Assembly: GCA_959608885.1 (NCBI GenBank)
Contig: CAUHSG010000021.1
Span: 1-16,384 of the forward strand
Source: an uncultured Coriobacteriia bacterium
GTDB lineage: Bacteria > Actinomycetota > Coriobacteriia > Coriobacteriales > QAMH01
Direction: 5' to 3'
DNA: 16,384 nucleotides
Shown: piece after piece, positions 6,250 to 13,699 of the stretch
How positions within the stretch are numbered: position 1 is the first letter of the stretch
Layout: every line of letters starts with the position of its first letter
Made by a program: the position numbers and the translations under genes
The notes under the pieces: model-generated
Seen by the model: only the letters and a program-made list of their open reading frames with translations
The model's database searches: none
Told to the model about the DNA's origin: nothing

Positions 6250-7185
6250 ATGCAAGACATCGTTTCGGTAGTCGATCTGGTCAAGCGCTATGGCAACATG
6301 ATCGCCCTCGACCACTTCACCATGAAAATCGAGCGTGGCGAGATATTCGGATTGCTCGGGCCAAACGGCAGCGGCAAGACCACCGCCATCAACTGCATAC
6401 TCCAGCTGCTTACCTACGATCGCGGGGAGATTTGCCTGTTCGGACAGCCCATGACGCAGTCGAGCTACGACCTGAAGCGAAAGATCGGCATCGTTCCGCA
6501 AAACGTCGCCGTGTTCGAGGAACTCAACGTGCGCGAGAACATCGACTACTTCTGTGGGCTATACGTAAGCGACAGCACAGCACGTAAGAAGCTCGTACGC
6601 GAGGCCATCGAATTCGTCGGTCTCGAGGACTACGAGAAATCCCGTCCCAAGAAGCTCTCCGGCGGCCTGCTCAGGCGCCTGAACATCGCCTGCGGCATCG
6701 CCCACAAGCCCGAGCTCGTTTTCTTCGACGAACCCACAGTTGCAGTCGACCCGCAGAGCCGCGCCTCGATTCTCGACGGCATCAAGCAGATGAACGCCAA
6801 TGGCTCGACCATCGTCTACACGAGCCATTACATGGAGGAAGTCGAGGAGATCTGCACGCGCATCATGATCATGGACAAGGGCCGCACGCTCGCGTGCGGC
6901 ACCAACGAGGAGCTCAAGCAGATCGTCGCCGCAGGCGAGAAGATCGTCATCGAGGCCGAGGTGCCCGAGGGCGCTCTCGTACGCATCCAAGCCCTCCCCC
7001 ATGTGCTGGGAGCCCGATACGATGCCGGTCAGCTCTCCATCACCTGCGAGAACGGCGAGCATAACGTCGCAGACGTGCTTGACGAGCTTGCGAAGGCCCA
7101 TGTGCGTGCCGGGCGCATCTGGGCCGAACCGCCGACGCTCAACGACGTGTTCCTGGAAATCACCGGCCGCGAGCTTCGCGACTAG
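6250..7185 (+). CDS. ABC exporter ATP-binding protein
   Basis: 311 residues from the ATG at 6250, preceded by GAAGGGAAG. Upstream in-frame ATGs at 6163 and 6175 overlap the operator dyad and are unlikely. Visible motifs are Walker A GPNGSGKTT (37-45), Q-loop Q84, signature LSGGLLRRL (136-144, Leu replacing the usual Gln), Walker B LVFFDEP (156-162) and the switch H193 in YTSHYMEE. Residues 220-311 form the C-terminal extension common to ABC-2 drug and lipid-type exporters. It would drive the two permeases that follow at once on the same strand. The substrate is unknown; antimicrobial peptide, drug or lipid export are the usual options. Confidence 0.93.
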   Translation: MQDIVSVVDLVKRYGNMIALDHFTMKIERGEIFGLLGPNGSGKTTAINCILQLLTYDRGEICLFGQPMTQSSYDLKRKIGIVPQNVAVFEELNVRENIDYFCGLYVSDSTARKKLVREAIEFVGLEDYEKSRPKKLSGGLLRRLNIACGIAHKPELVFFDEPTVAVDPQSRASILDGIKQMNANGSTIVYTSHYMEEVEEICTRIMIMDKGRTLACGTNEELKQIVAAGEKIVIEAEVPEGALVRIQALPHVLGARYDAGQLSITCENGEHNVADVLDELAKAHVRAGRIWAEPPTLNDVFLEITGRELRD

Positions 7186-7200
7186 CGCAGGTGATGCCCC

Positions 7201-8406
7201 ATGTGGAACACGTTTAAATACACGATCCTCGAGCTAGCGCGCATGCCCGGTGTGCTCGTCTGGGCCCTGGCCTTTCCCCTCATCCTGTCGACCGTCTTCA
7301 TGATGATGTTCGGGCCACTCGACGACCAAGCCGAAATCGATCCCATACCCCTCGTCGTGGTCGATCCCGCCGATAACGCCGAGGGGCAATCGTTCAACAC
7401 CTTCCTGGATGCCCTAAGTGACCCAGAGGACGAGGAATCTCTCTTCGCCATCACCTATGCCCCAGATGCCGAGGAAGCCGCAGCCCTCGTCAAGCAAAAC
7501 ATGACAGGAGAGGATGCCTACATCGGCTATGTGCAGCTCGTAGACGGCACTCCAGATATCCACGTAGTGAGCATCAGCGATTTGAACGGCATGGAGCAGC
7601 TGAAAACATCCATCCTCATCATGGCAATGGATAACTACGTCGCCAACGCGACCATGATTCGTGACCTGTTAGACAACGACCCCAGACTGCTTGCCCAGCC
7701 AAACGTGACGGAGGTCCTCACATCCATGACCAGCCCCATCGAGGCAACAGCACGAACGACGGTCACCGCAAACCAGCCGAAGGAGTCCGTGCGCTACTAC
7801 TTCGCCCTGCTCGGCATGGCCGCGCTCTTCGGCGGCACCCTTGGAATGATCGCGTTTCAGCGCCTCAAGCCCAATACCTCACCCCTTGGCGCGCGCAGGG
7901 CACTCGGCGCGACCAGCCACGGGCGCACCGTGGCCGCGACCGTGGCCGCGAGCTGGACCATCACCTTTGCGTGCCTATGCCTCACGTATCTCTACATGCG
8001 ATACGTCGCCGGAGTCGACTTTGAGGGACGCGACGGCGCCTGCCTGCTCACAACCGCAATTGCGGCACTCACGGCCACGGCGCTGGGGTGTGCCATCTCC
8101 GCCATTCCCAAGGTTCCCGAAAGCGGCAAGAGTGGCATCCTCACCGGCATCGTCTGCTTCGCATCGCTATTTGCCGGCCTCTACGGGCAACCCACGATGG
8201 AGCTTGCCGATATGATTTCGGCCAACTTCCCCGCACTCGAATACGTCAATCCCGCCGTTCAGATATCCCAGGCGTTCTACAGCATCATGTACTACGACTC
8301 GCTCGCGCCCATGGCAGGTCATCTGGCCGTCCTACTCGTCATGGCACTTGTTTTGTTCGCGCTGTCGGCGCAATCTCTGAGGAGGCAGCGCTATGCAAGT
8401 CTTTAA
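7201..8406 (+). CDS. ABC-2 type exporter permease 1
   Basis: 401 residues. One membrane segment lies near 15-36 (GVLVWALAFPLILSTVFMMMF). A large domain outside the membrane follows to about residue 195, starting VVVDPADN as in ABC2_membrane_3 permeases. Five or six membrane segments then run about 198-398. This is the NatB/YhgE-like topology. The start lies 15 bases after the ATPase stop, with AGGTGAT upstream. Its last 14 bases overlap the second permease. Two different permeases beside one ATPase suggest a heteromeric exporter. No substrate can be read from the sequence. Confidence 0.9.
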   Translation: MWNTFKYTILELARMPGVLVWALAFPLILSTVFMMMFGPLDDQAEIDPIPLVVVDPADNAEGQSFNTFLDALSDPEDEESLFAITYAPDAEEAAALVKQNMTGEDAYIGYVQLVDGTPDIHVVSISDLNGMEQLKTSILIMAMDNYVANATMIRDLLDNDPRLLAQPNVTEVLTSMTSPIEATARTTVTANQPKESVRYYFALLGMAALFGGTLGMIAFQRLKPNTSPLGARRALGATSHGRTVAATVAASWTITFACLCLTYLYMRYVAGVDFEGRDGACLLTTAIAALTATALGCAISAIPKVPESGKSGILTGIVCFASLFAGLYGQPTMELADMISANFPALEYVNPAVQISQAFYSIMYYDSLAPMAGHLAVLLVMALVLFALSAQSLRRQRYASL

Positions 8407-9628
8407 GTGCGCCATGCGCATCATACGCGGCAACATCATCTTTCCCATCATCTACATTGTCGGGCTCAGTTTCATGGGCATCTTCATGGCGGCATCGTTC
8501 GATTTCGACATGAACGAGAACGGTTTGGAACGATACAGCTGCAATTTCTCCGTCATTGACCACGATGGCAGCGAGTTGTCCGATGCCATCGCAAGTCAGC
8601 TCGCGCAACACGGAACGCAGGTCGTCGTTGAAGACACGTCATTGGCCATCCAAGATGCCGTGGCCAAGGGTGCCACCGACTATTTGCTCATCATTCCCGA
8701 AGGATACGAGACGGACTTCGTCGAGGCGGTGCATGCCGACGAGGACATACCTTCCATGGAGACGGTGTTCAGCTACTATTCCATGGAAGGAGAGCTCGTC
8801 GACCAAAGCGTCAATGGGTTTCTGGGTATGGTGCGCTCGCTTGCCATGGCCAGCCCCGAAATGCCCATGGCAGACATCATCGATCGTGCTGCGAACTACT
8901 CGTCCGAACGAGCCCAGGTTGCGGTAATCGAACAGTCGACCGCCATTTCGAAATCCGACCGCTTCGTCTTCTACCTGCAGTGGAGTACCTACACGCTCTT
9001 TGCCGGCATCACCGTGTGCGTGGGACTTCTCGTGACCACGCTCGGTCGCGTCGATGTGCGCCGTCGCAACCTCTCGTCCCCGCTGAGCTTCGCCTCCTAC
9101 AACCTGCAATTGGGCGCGGCCTGCATGGCCGTCACCTTGCTTGCATGGGCATGGACGTTCTGCTTGGGCCTCGTCGCGTTTCCCGACGCGGCCGGCCAGA
9201 TTGAACCTGGCGGCCTCGCGCTGTGTGCCCTGAGCATGCTCGCCTATTGCATGGTGCCTCTTGCGCTTGGCTTCCTGCTTGGACAAGTAGGCGCGAACGG
9301 CATCGTCTGCAACGCGACGGGCAACATCGTCGGCATGGTGATCTCGTTCTTCGGGGGTGCGTGGATCTCCCTTGACCTCATGACGCCCGAAATCGTGACG
9401 CTGGCGCACCTGCTGCCGGGATACTGGTACTCGTCGGCATGTTCGGCTGCCGCACACGCCCCGGCCATCATGGACTCCGCCACCCTGGAGCTCGTCCTCG
9501 GTCACGTCGGCGTGCTGCTGCTCTTCGCTTTGGCGTTGCTATGCGTTTCGCTCGTCGCCGGACGCAAGCGCCTGCAGACATCGGAAGCTGGTGGAAATCG
9601 CGCTGCCGAAGCTTCGGCCTTCGTGTGA
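8393..9628 (+). CDS. ABC-2 type exporter permease 2
   Basis: 411 residues with the same plan as the first permease: a membrane helix near 13-36 (IIFPIIYIVGLSFMGIF), an outside domain of about 150 residues beginning FSVIDHDGSELSDAI, and six membrane segments from about 195 to 388. Start ATG 8393 has GAGGAGG eight bases upstream and overlaps the first permease, indicating translational coupling. The last residues after the final helix (AAEASAFV) are encoded by a dispersed repeat that also occurs at 16244-16292, so this tail may have been acquired recently and is probably not functional core. Confidence 0.9.
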   Translation: MQVFKCAMRIIRGNIIFPIIYIVGLSFMGIFMAASFDFDMNENGLERYSCNFSVIDHDGSELSDAIASQLAQHGTQVVVEDTSLAIQDAVAKGATDYLLIIPEGYETDFVEAVHADEDIPSMETVFSYYSMEGELVDQSVNGFLGMVRSLAMASPEMPMADIIDRAANYSSERAQVAVIEQSTAISKSDRFVFYLQWSTYTLFAGITVCVGLLVTTLGRVDVRRRNLSSPLSFASYNLQLGAACMAVTLLAWAWTFCLGLVAFPDAAGQIEPGGLALCALSMLAYCMVPLALGFLLGQVGANGIVCNATGNIVGMVISFFGGAWISLDLMTPEIVTLAHLLPGYWYSSACSAAAHAPAIMDSATLELVLGHVGVLLLFALALLCVSLVAGRKRLQTSEAGGNRAAEASAFV

Positions 9629-9654
9629 TCGGAAGAACACTCGCGCCTTCGCCC
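9605..9654. repeat. Dispersed repeat, copy 1
   Basis: About 50 bases matching 16244-16292 at roughly 80% with one gap. It opens with the perfect 14-base palindrome GCCGAAGCTTCGGC (9605-9618) and overlaps the end of the second permease gene. It stops five bases short of the TAG that ends the interrupted flavodoxin frame. It lies between convergent genes, so a transcription-end role is possible, but there is no clean T-run. Confidence 0.65.
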
Positions 9655-9658
9655 CCCC

Positions 9659-9727
9659 CTATCCTAGCAACGACGCGAGCTTGTCTGCTGAATAATCGTT
9701 GAGCATGAAGCCTTGCTCGACAATTGC
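9659..9727 (-). other. In-frame C-terminal remainder of the flavodoxin
   Basis: Directly after the flavodoxin TAG (9728-9730) the same frame stays open for 22 codons (AIVEQGFMLNDYSADKLASL then LG) and ends at TAG 9659-9661. The stretch resembles the last strand and helix of short flavodoxins. With it, the reading frame reaches 154 positions, a normal length for the family. Confidence 0.75.
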
Positions 9728-10123
9728 CTACGGGCAGATTCTCTGCATGTGCTGGGCGGTCTTTCCCAGGCCGCTACCTCCAGACGTGGCGAAGGGAATG
9801 ACGGTCTTGCCCGTCATGTCATAGGATTCCAGGAACGTGTCGATGATGCGCGGCTCCACGTACCACCAGATGGGAAACCCCACGTAGATGGTTTCGTATG
9901 CGCCCATGTCATCGACTTGCCCGATGATGCTGGGGCGTGAGTCCTCGTCATCCATCTCCTTGCTTGACCGGCTCTGCCGGTCATTCCAGTTCAAGTCCGC
10001 CGAGGAGTAGGGAACCTCCGGAACGATCTCGAAGGTGTCCGCACCTAGGTAATCAGCCAGCGCCAGAGCAACCCACTTGGTCGTGCCCGTCGCGCTGAAA
10101 TATGCCACGAGAATGCTTTCCAT
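9728..10123 (-). CDS. Flavodoxin, ended early by in-frame TAG
   Basis: 131 residues to the first stop. The FMN phosphate loop is SATGTTK (10-16) after the first strand ILVAYF. Other flavodoxin features are YVGFPIWWYVEPRIIDTFLESYDMTGKTV in the middle and FATSGGSGLGKT (111-122) near the third loop. Family members are FMN-binding, cytoplasmic electron carriers or NAD(P)H-dependent reductases of about 150-160 residues. Here a TAG falls where the last strand and helix should follow, and the matching residues continue in the same frame to 9659. The product is either a shortened flavodoxin, a readthrough product, or the remains of a recently inactivated gene. The start is clear: AAAGGAAACG lies upstream of the ATG. 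It stands alone, between convergent and divergent neighbours. Confidence 0.85.
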   Translation of the reverse strand: MESILVAYFSATGTTKWVALALADYLGADTFEIVPEVPYSSADLNWNDRQSRSSKEMDDEDSRPSIIGQVDDMGAYETIYVGFPIWWYVEPRIIDTFLESYDMTGKTVIPFATSGGSGLGKTAQHMQRICP

Positions 10124-10176
10124 TGTCGTTTCCTTTCATCGGGAGAAGAGCGTGCGCTCCGCCGTCAAACGGAAAC

Positions 10177-10207
10177 CTTATAGCACCTCGAGCCGACTCC
10201 AAGTCAA
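10177..10207 (-). promoter_or_regulatory. Possible promoter of the flavodoxin gene
   Basis: On the minus strand TTGACT (10202-10207) and TATAAG (10177-10182) are separated by 19 bases, somewhat long. The leader to the ATG at 10123 would be about 47 bases. The rest of 10124-10251 shows no gene, only a short direct repeat of AAATCATC near 10213-10231. Confidence 0.4.
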
Positions 10208-10251
10208 GGGCCAAATCATCCGCAAATCATCGTAGACGAGGAAACGCGCAC

Positions 10252-11025
10252 CTACTTCGTGACCGCCACCATTTGCAAAGCACTTCCAAACGGCATACCA
10301 CCGCCCGATTTCACGGCATGCCTGGCCAGATCGGGATCCATGACGATACTCCCGGCTGCCATATCCACGCCTGCGTCGAATAGTGGCTGTGCCATGACGA
10401 CCGAAGGACCGACCATCGTCACGAAGGCCTTCTTTGCGAGTTCGAGCAGGCGCGGTGCCGTCTTGTTCTCCAACGTCACACCCGTGATGAAGGCGAAATC
10501 CGCCTTTGGCATGACATATTCGCAGGCCGGGTCGGGCGTATCGAGTCCATCACGGCAGCTTCGCTCGAGGACCGTCAGGTTGGCGTACTCGGCTATCCTG
10601 TCAACATGGGGAAAATGACCCACCACGACAACCTTCGCGTTGTCGTGCATCTCGATACGGGGGCGCATCATCTCGAAGGCGTCACGCTTGCGAAGCGACC
10701 CGTCCGGCAACTCGACAGGATCGTCGTAGACGGCTTCGAACTCGTCAATCAGGGTCCTTCGTGCGTACCACGCATTCAACGCCGCGATTCCGAGCGTCGC
10801 CTCCTCGAAATGCCAGGATTTCGAGGAGGCGGCAAGCTCCTTGAGCGGCAGACCGCGAAAGTCGCGATCGTCGGTCGGCTTTTTCGCGCCGCCCGCGCAC
10901 GTGAACGAAACGCCCAAGCCGCTCTCCGCCTCCACGTAGCTCCATTTTGCCCCCAAGCAGTAATCGGTGACGAGCACATCTCCAGGTACTCCTGCGATCA
11001 ATTCGTCGTACAGAGTCCAAGGCAT
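10252..11025 (-). CDS. DUF364/DUF4213 protein, putative metal chelation
   Basis: 257 residues from ATG 11025, chosen because GGAGGTG lies at the right distance. The ATG at 11040 lacks a site and itself overlaps this one. An N-terminal DUF4213-like part (about 1-85, with GVSFTC and RGLPLKEL) is followed by a DUF364 part: strand KVVVVGHFPH (131-140), PKADFAFITGVTLENKT (173-189), VGPSVVM (205-211) and SGGGMPFG (240-247). The family has a solved structure with enolase-N-like and Rossmann-like parts and was proposed to bind heavy metals; no reaction is established. It diverges from the NTPase and importer genes across a shared AT-rich control region, which supports a link to metal or oxyanion uptake. 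Confidence 0.9.
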   Translation of the reverse strand: MPWTLYDELIAGVPGDVLVTDYCLGAKWSYVEAESGLGVSFTCAGGAKKPTDDRDFRGLPLKELAASSKSWHFEEATLGIAALNAWYARRTLIDEFEAVYDDPVELPDGSLRKRDAFEMMRPRIEMHDNAKVVVVGHFPHVDRIAEYANLTVLERSCRDGLDTPDPACEYVMPKADFAFITGVTLENKTAPRLLELAKKAFVTMVGPSVVMAQPLFDAGVDMAAGSIVMDPDLARHAVKSGGGMPFGSALQMVAVTK

Positions 11026-11064
11026 AACGAGCACCTCCATGCACGTGATTGTCTTCTGGCTTTC

Positions 11065-11094
11065 TTGCCTAGACTATATTATTAAAACTATAAT
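11065..11094 (+). promoter_or_regulatory. Promoter of the NTPase gene
   Basis: TTGCCT (11065-11070) and a perfect TATAAT (11089-11094) are spaced 18 bases apart. The start of transcription would lie near 11101, about 33 bases before the GTG at 11134. The box is embedded in inverted repeats. Confidence 0.5.
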
Positions 11095-11113
11095 ATCCTA
11101 TAAAGGATAATAT
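11076..11113. promoter_or_regulatory. AT-rich operator candidate with three ATAATAT units
   Basis: ATATTAT (11076-11082) and ATAATAT (11090-11096) form a perfect 7-base dyad with a 7-base spacer. A third ATAATAT lies at 11107-11113, 17 bases after the second. ATAATATCC and GGATAATAT make a second, near-perfect dyad around 11099-11104. They cover the -10 and transcription start between the divergent DUF364 and NTPase genes, which suits repression by a metal- or oxyanion-sensing factor. Fur-, DtxR- and ModE-like sites were considered and none is a clear match. Confidence 0.5.
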
Positions 11114-11133
11114 TTCGACAACAGAGGTCCTCA

Positions 11134-11745
11134 GTGCTATTCATTCTTACCGGCAACATTCAAATCGGGAAGAGCCGATGGCTCGAGCGCCTCGCTGATG
11201 ACCTTACCCGCCTTGGCGTCACGTGCTATGGCGTAATCGCCCCGGGTATCTGGGTCGAATCGAACACGGACGCTGCCAACGACCAGGACTACGAAAAGCT
11301 CGGAATAAACAACCTTCTCCTGCCCGACAACGTCACGGTCCCCTTTGCCCAGCGTGCGGATATCGCGCGCGCAAACGGCACGCATGCCGACTTGAGCCAG
11401 GCCGGCAGGGCCGGCTTGGGTTGGCACATAGACGATGCCGCCATCGCACGCGTGAACGAGCACCTTTCCTCGATCGAGAAACGAGCGGAAGACGACAGGA
11501 GACGCAAGCTTCTGGTCATCGACGAGCTGGGGCGCCTCGAGCTCAATCACGAATCGGGTCTTGTCGAGGCGATGAGGTTGCTGCGCAATGGCCCCTACGC
11601 GGGTATGAAAGACGCGCTCGTGGTAGTTCGCGAAACCTTTGCCGAACGTGCCGAATCCCTTTTTGCCGAAACTTGGAACGGCATCCTGCGCATTGCGCCC
11701 ATCCGGCAAGACGCGGAATTGGTCAAACATCATCTAGCAGAATAG
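11134..11745 (+). CDS. P-loop NTPase (THEP1/MobB-like)
   Basis: 203 residues starting at GTG 11134, with AGAGGT six bases upstream. The Walker A motif GNIQIGKS is at 7-14 and the Walker B with following acidic residues is LLVIDELGRLEL at 126-137, matching the DE(I/L)G pattern of THEP1-type nucleoside triphosphatases (NTPase_1). A loop rich in Asp/Asn lies at 43-55. MobB, which assists molybdopterin guanine dinucleotide formation, has a similar fold, but its other motifs are not clear. Such NTPases are often found beside metal transport or cofactor genes, as here. No membrane segment is present. The gene is followed after 86 bases by the importer permease, which has its own candidate promoter. 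Confidence 0.8.
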   Translation: MLFILTGNIQIGKSRWLERLADDLTRLGVTCYGVIAPGIWVESNTDAANDQDYEKLGINNLLLPDNVTVPFAQRADIARANGTHADLSQAGRAGLGWHIDDAAIARVNEHLSSIEKRAEDDRRRKLLVIDELGRLELNHESGLVEAMRLLRNGPYAGMKDALVVVRETFAERAESLFAETWNGILRIAPIRQDAELVKHHLAE

Positions 11746-11790
11746 AACCACCCAAAGAATAGTTCTTCGATTAATTTATTCTTTATGATA

Positions 11791-11812
11791 TATAATCCTT
11801 CATCGTGATTAT
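11791..11812 (+). promoter_or_regulatory. -10 box with overlapping dyad before importer genes
   Basis: A perfect TATAAT (11791-11796) is followed by a dyad ATAATC (11792-11797) / GATTAT (11807-11812) with a 9-base spacer. The dyad covers the -10 and expected start near 11803, leaving a leader of about 29 bases to the permease ATG. This suggests a second, separately repressed promoter inside the cluster. No strong -35 is visible. Confidence 0.45.
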
Positions 11813-11831
11813 TGTTTTCTAAGGATAGTTA

Positions 11832-12890
11832 ATGAGGGACACCACATCTGAGAACACACGCGTTCCTGCCGTGGGCAAGTCACGATCGAGCAGGCGAGCT
11901 GACGCCATCATCGTCGGTCTCGGTATCGCCGTCATCGTGATAGTTGTCATATCCCTCATGTTGGGCCGTTACCCCATCGACCCCCTCGAAGCCGTGGGCA
12001 TGCTCGCAAGCTCTGTCTTTCCCGTTGAGCAAACGTGGACGGAACAGCAGGCGACCCTCTTCTTCAACGTCCGCCTTCCCCGCATTCTTCTCGCTCTCAT
12101 GGTGGGATGCTGCCTATCCGTGGCTGGCGCGGCATACCAGGGGACGTTCCAGAACCCCCTCGTCTCACCGGATATCCTCGGCGCAAGCCAGGGAGCCGCG
12201 TTTGGCGCAGCTGTCGCCATCCTCGCCGGCTTCACCGCAGGCATGGTCTCGGTATCCGCCTTCGCCTTCGCCCTGCTCACGGTTTTGCTCGTACTTCTCA
12301 TCAGCGTACGCGCAAAGGGCAACCATATGATGGTGGTCGTGCTCGCGGGTGTCATGGTGAGCTCCCTCTTTCAGGCAGGCGTATCATACGCGAAGCTCAT
12401 CGCGGACCCGACCGACGAGCTGGCTGACATCACGTACTGGCTCATGGGCAGCTTGACTGGTGCGAAGATGACGCAGGTCACGATGATATTTCCCATACTC
12501 CTCGTGGGTTGTATCGTGCTCTTTGCCCTGCGCTGGCGCATAAACATCCTCACCATGGGTGACGACGAGGCGTCTACCATGGGAGTCAACGCCCGGCTCA
12601 TCCGCATAATCGTCATCATCGCGGCGACGTTCGTCACTGCCGCCTGCGTGTGCGTGACGGGCATGATCGGCTGGGTCGGTCTTGTCATTCCGCACTTGTG
12701 TCGCATGCTGATAGGTGCGGATTACCGCAAGCTCATCCCCGCCTCGATGCTCATGGGTGCCGGATTCCTCCTCGTCGTAGACGACATCGCCCGACTTGCC
12801 ACGACGGCGGAAATCCCCATAGGAATCCTCACGGCTTTCGTCGGCGCCCCCTTCTTCCTCTATCTCATCACGAGAAAGAAGAAGCTATGA
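11832..12890 (+). CDS. FecCD-type metal/oxyanion ABC permease
   Basis: 352 residues with nine to ten membrane segments. Family motifs are clear: RLPRILLALMVGCCLSVAGA, YQGTFQNPLVSPDILGASQG and, later, GMIGWVGLVIPHLCRMLIGAD, which includes the region that docks with the ATPase. Residues 1-22 are polar and basic, then the first helix begins. This fold forms type II importers for iron siderophores, haem, cobalamin and, in MolB, molybdate or tungstate. AAGGATAG precedes the ATG. Its TGA overlaps the ATG of the ATPase gene. The partners downstream complete an importer. Confidence 0.93.
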   Translation: MRDTTSENTRVPAVGKSRSSRRADAIIVGLGIAVIVIVVISLMLGRYPIDPLEAVGMLASSVFPVEQTWTEQQATLFFNVRLPRILLALMVGCCLSVAGAAYQGTFQNPLVSPDILGASQGAAFGAAVAILAGFTAGMVSVSAFAFALLTVLLVLLISVRAKGNHMMVVVLAGVMVSSLFQAGVSYAKLIADPTDELADITYWLMGSLTGAKMTQVTMIFPILLVGCIVLFALRWRINILTMGDDEASTMGVNARLIRIIVIIAATFVTAACVCVTGMIGWVGLVIPHLCRMLIGADYRKLIPASMLMGAGFLLVVDDIARLATTAEIPIGILTAFVGAPFFLYLITRKKKL

Positions 12891-13699
12891 GCATCTTGGT
12901 CGAAAACCTGGATTTCTCCTACGGCAACCACCAGATTCTCCACGGTCTTTCCTTCGAGATTCCCGATGGCATGCTCGTAAACGTGCTGGGACCCAACGGC
13001 GTGGGAAAGTCCACGCTCTTTCGATGCATCCTGGGCCTCAACCAGAACTATTCCGGCACCGTCATGGTCAACGGCAAGGACATCAAGTCACTCTCGATAC
13101 GGGAGCGAGCGCGTGAAATATCCTACATTCCGCAAACGCACGCGCCTGTCTACGACTATGAGGTGGTCGACGTCGTGCTCATGGCCACGGGTAGCGACCT
13201 GAAGATGCTCAGCAATCCTGGCCCCGAGCAGCAGAAACGGGCCTACGACGCGCTCGACCGCATAGGAATCGCCGATTTCGCCCACCGTATGTACACGCAG
13301 ATATCGGGCGGAGAGCAACAACTCGTTCTCATAGCGAGAGCGCTTGCCCAAAACGCCCGTACGATCGTCATGGACGAACCCACGAGTGCCCTAGACTACG
13401 GCAACACCGTGTGCGTGCTCTCCTGCGTACGCCAGCTCGCCCAAGAAGGGCTCTCCATCATACAGTCCACGCATAACCCCGACCACGCGTTTCTATATTC
13501 CGACAGGACGCTCGTCTTGAAGGACGGCCGCATCGATGCGTACGGCCCTCCCCACGACGTGATTACCTCCGAGCTCATTAGCGGCCTCTACAGCGTCGAT
13601 GTCGAGGTCAACTCTCTCTATGGCGATAGGGTGCGCGTCTGCGTGCCTCGAAGCGAAGTGGAGACACAACAGGAAAGGATGAACCATGAGACACGGTAA
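12887..13699 (+). CDS. FecE-type importer ATPase
   Basis: 270 residues from ATG 12887, which overlaps the permease stop (ATGA). Longer frames to 12650 run through the permease gene and are not used. Motifs are Walker A GPNGVGKST (35-43), Q-loop Q83, signature ISGGEQQ (139-145), Walker B TIVMDEP (159-165) and switch H196. The length and motif spacing match FecE/FepC/MolC ATPases. It would power the permease encoded just upstream. Residues 236-270 form a short C-terminal tail that overlaps the start of the binding-protein gene by 14 bases. Confidence 0.93.
   Translation: MSILVENLDFSYGNHQILHGLSFEIPDGMLVNVLGPNGVGKSTLFRCILGLNQNYSGTVMVNGKDIKSLSIRERAREISYIPQTHAPVYDYEVVDVVLMATGSDLKMLSNPGPEQQKRAYDALDRIGIADFAHRMYTQISGGEQQLVLIARALAQNARTIVMDEPTSALDYGNTVCVLSCVRQLAQEGLSIIQSTHNPDHAFLYSDRTLVLKDGRIDAYGPPHDVITSELISGLYSVDVEVNSLYGDRVRVCVPRSEVETQQERMNHETR

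Noticed and set aside
9659..10123. Pyrrolysine at the flavodoxin TAG
   Set aside because: TAG is the ordinary stop of at least seven genes here (VWA, ClC, LuxR, exporter ATPase, DUF364, NTPase, binding protein), and flavodoxins are not known to use pyrrolysine. Nonsense mutation or readthrough is simpler.
11076..11113. A Fur box between the DUF364 and NTPase genes
   Set aside because: GATAAT-like hexamers occur, but the 7-1-7 dyad arrangement of a Fur site is not present, so only an unassigned operator is claimed.
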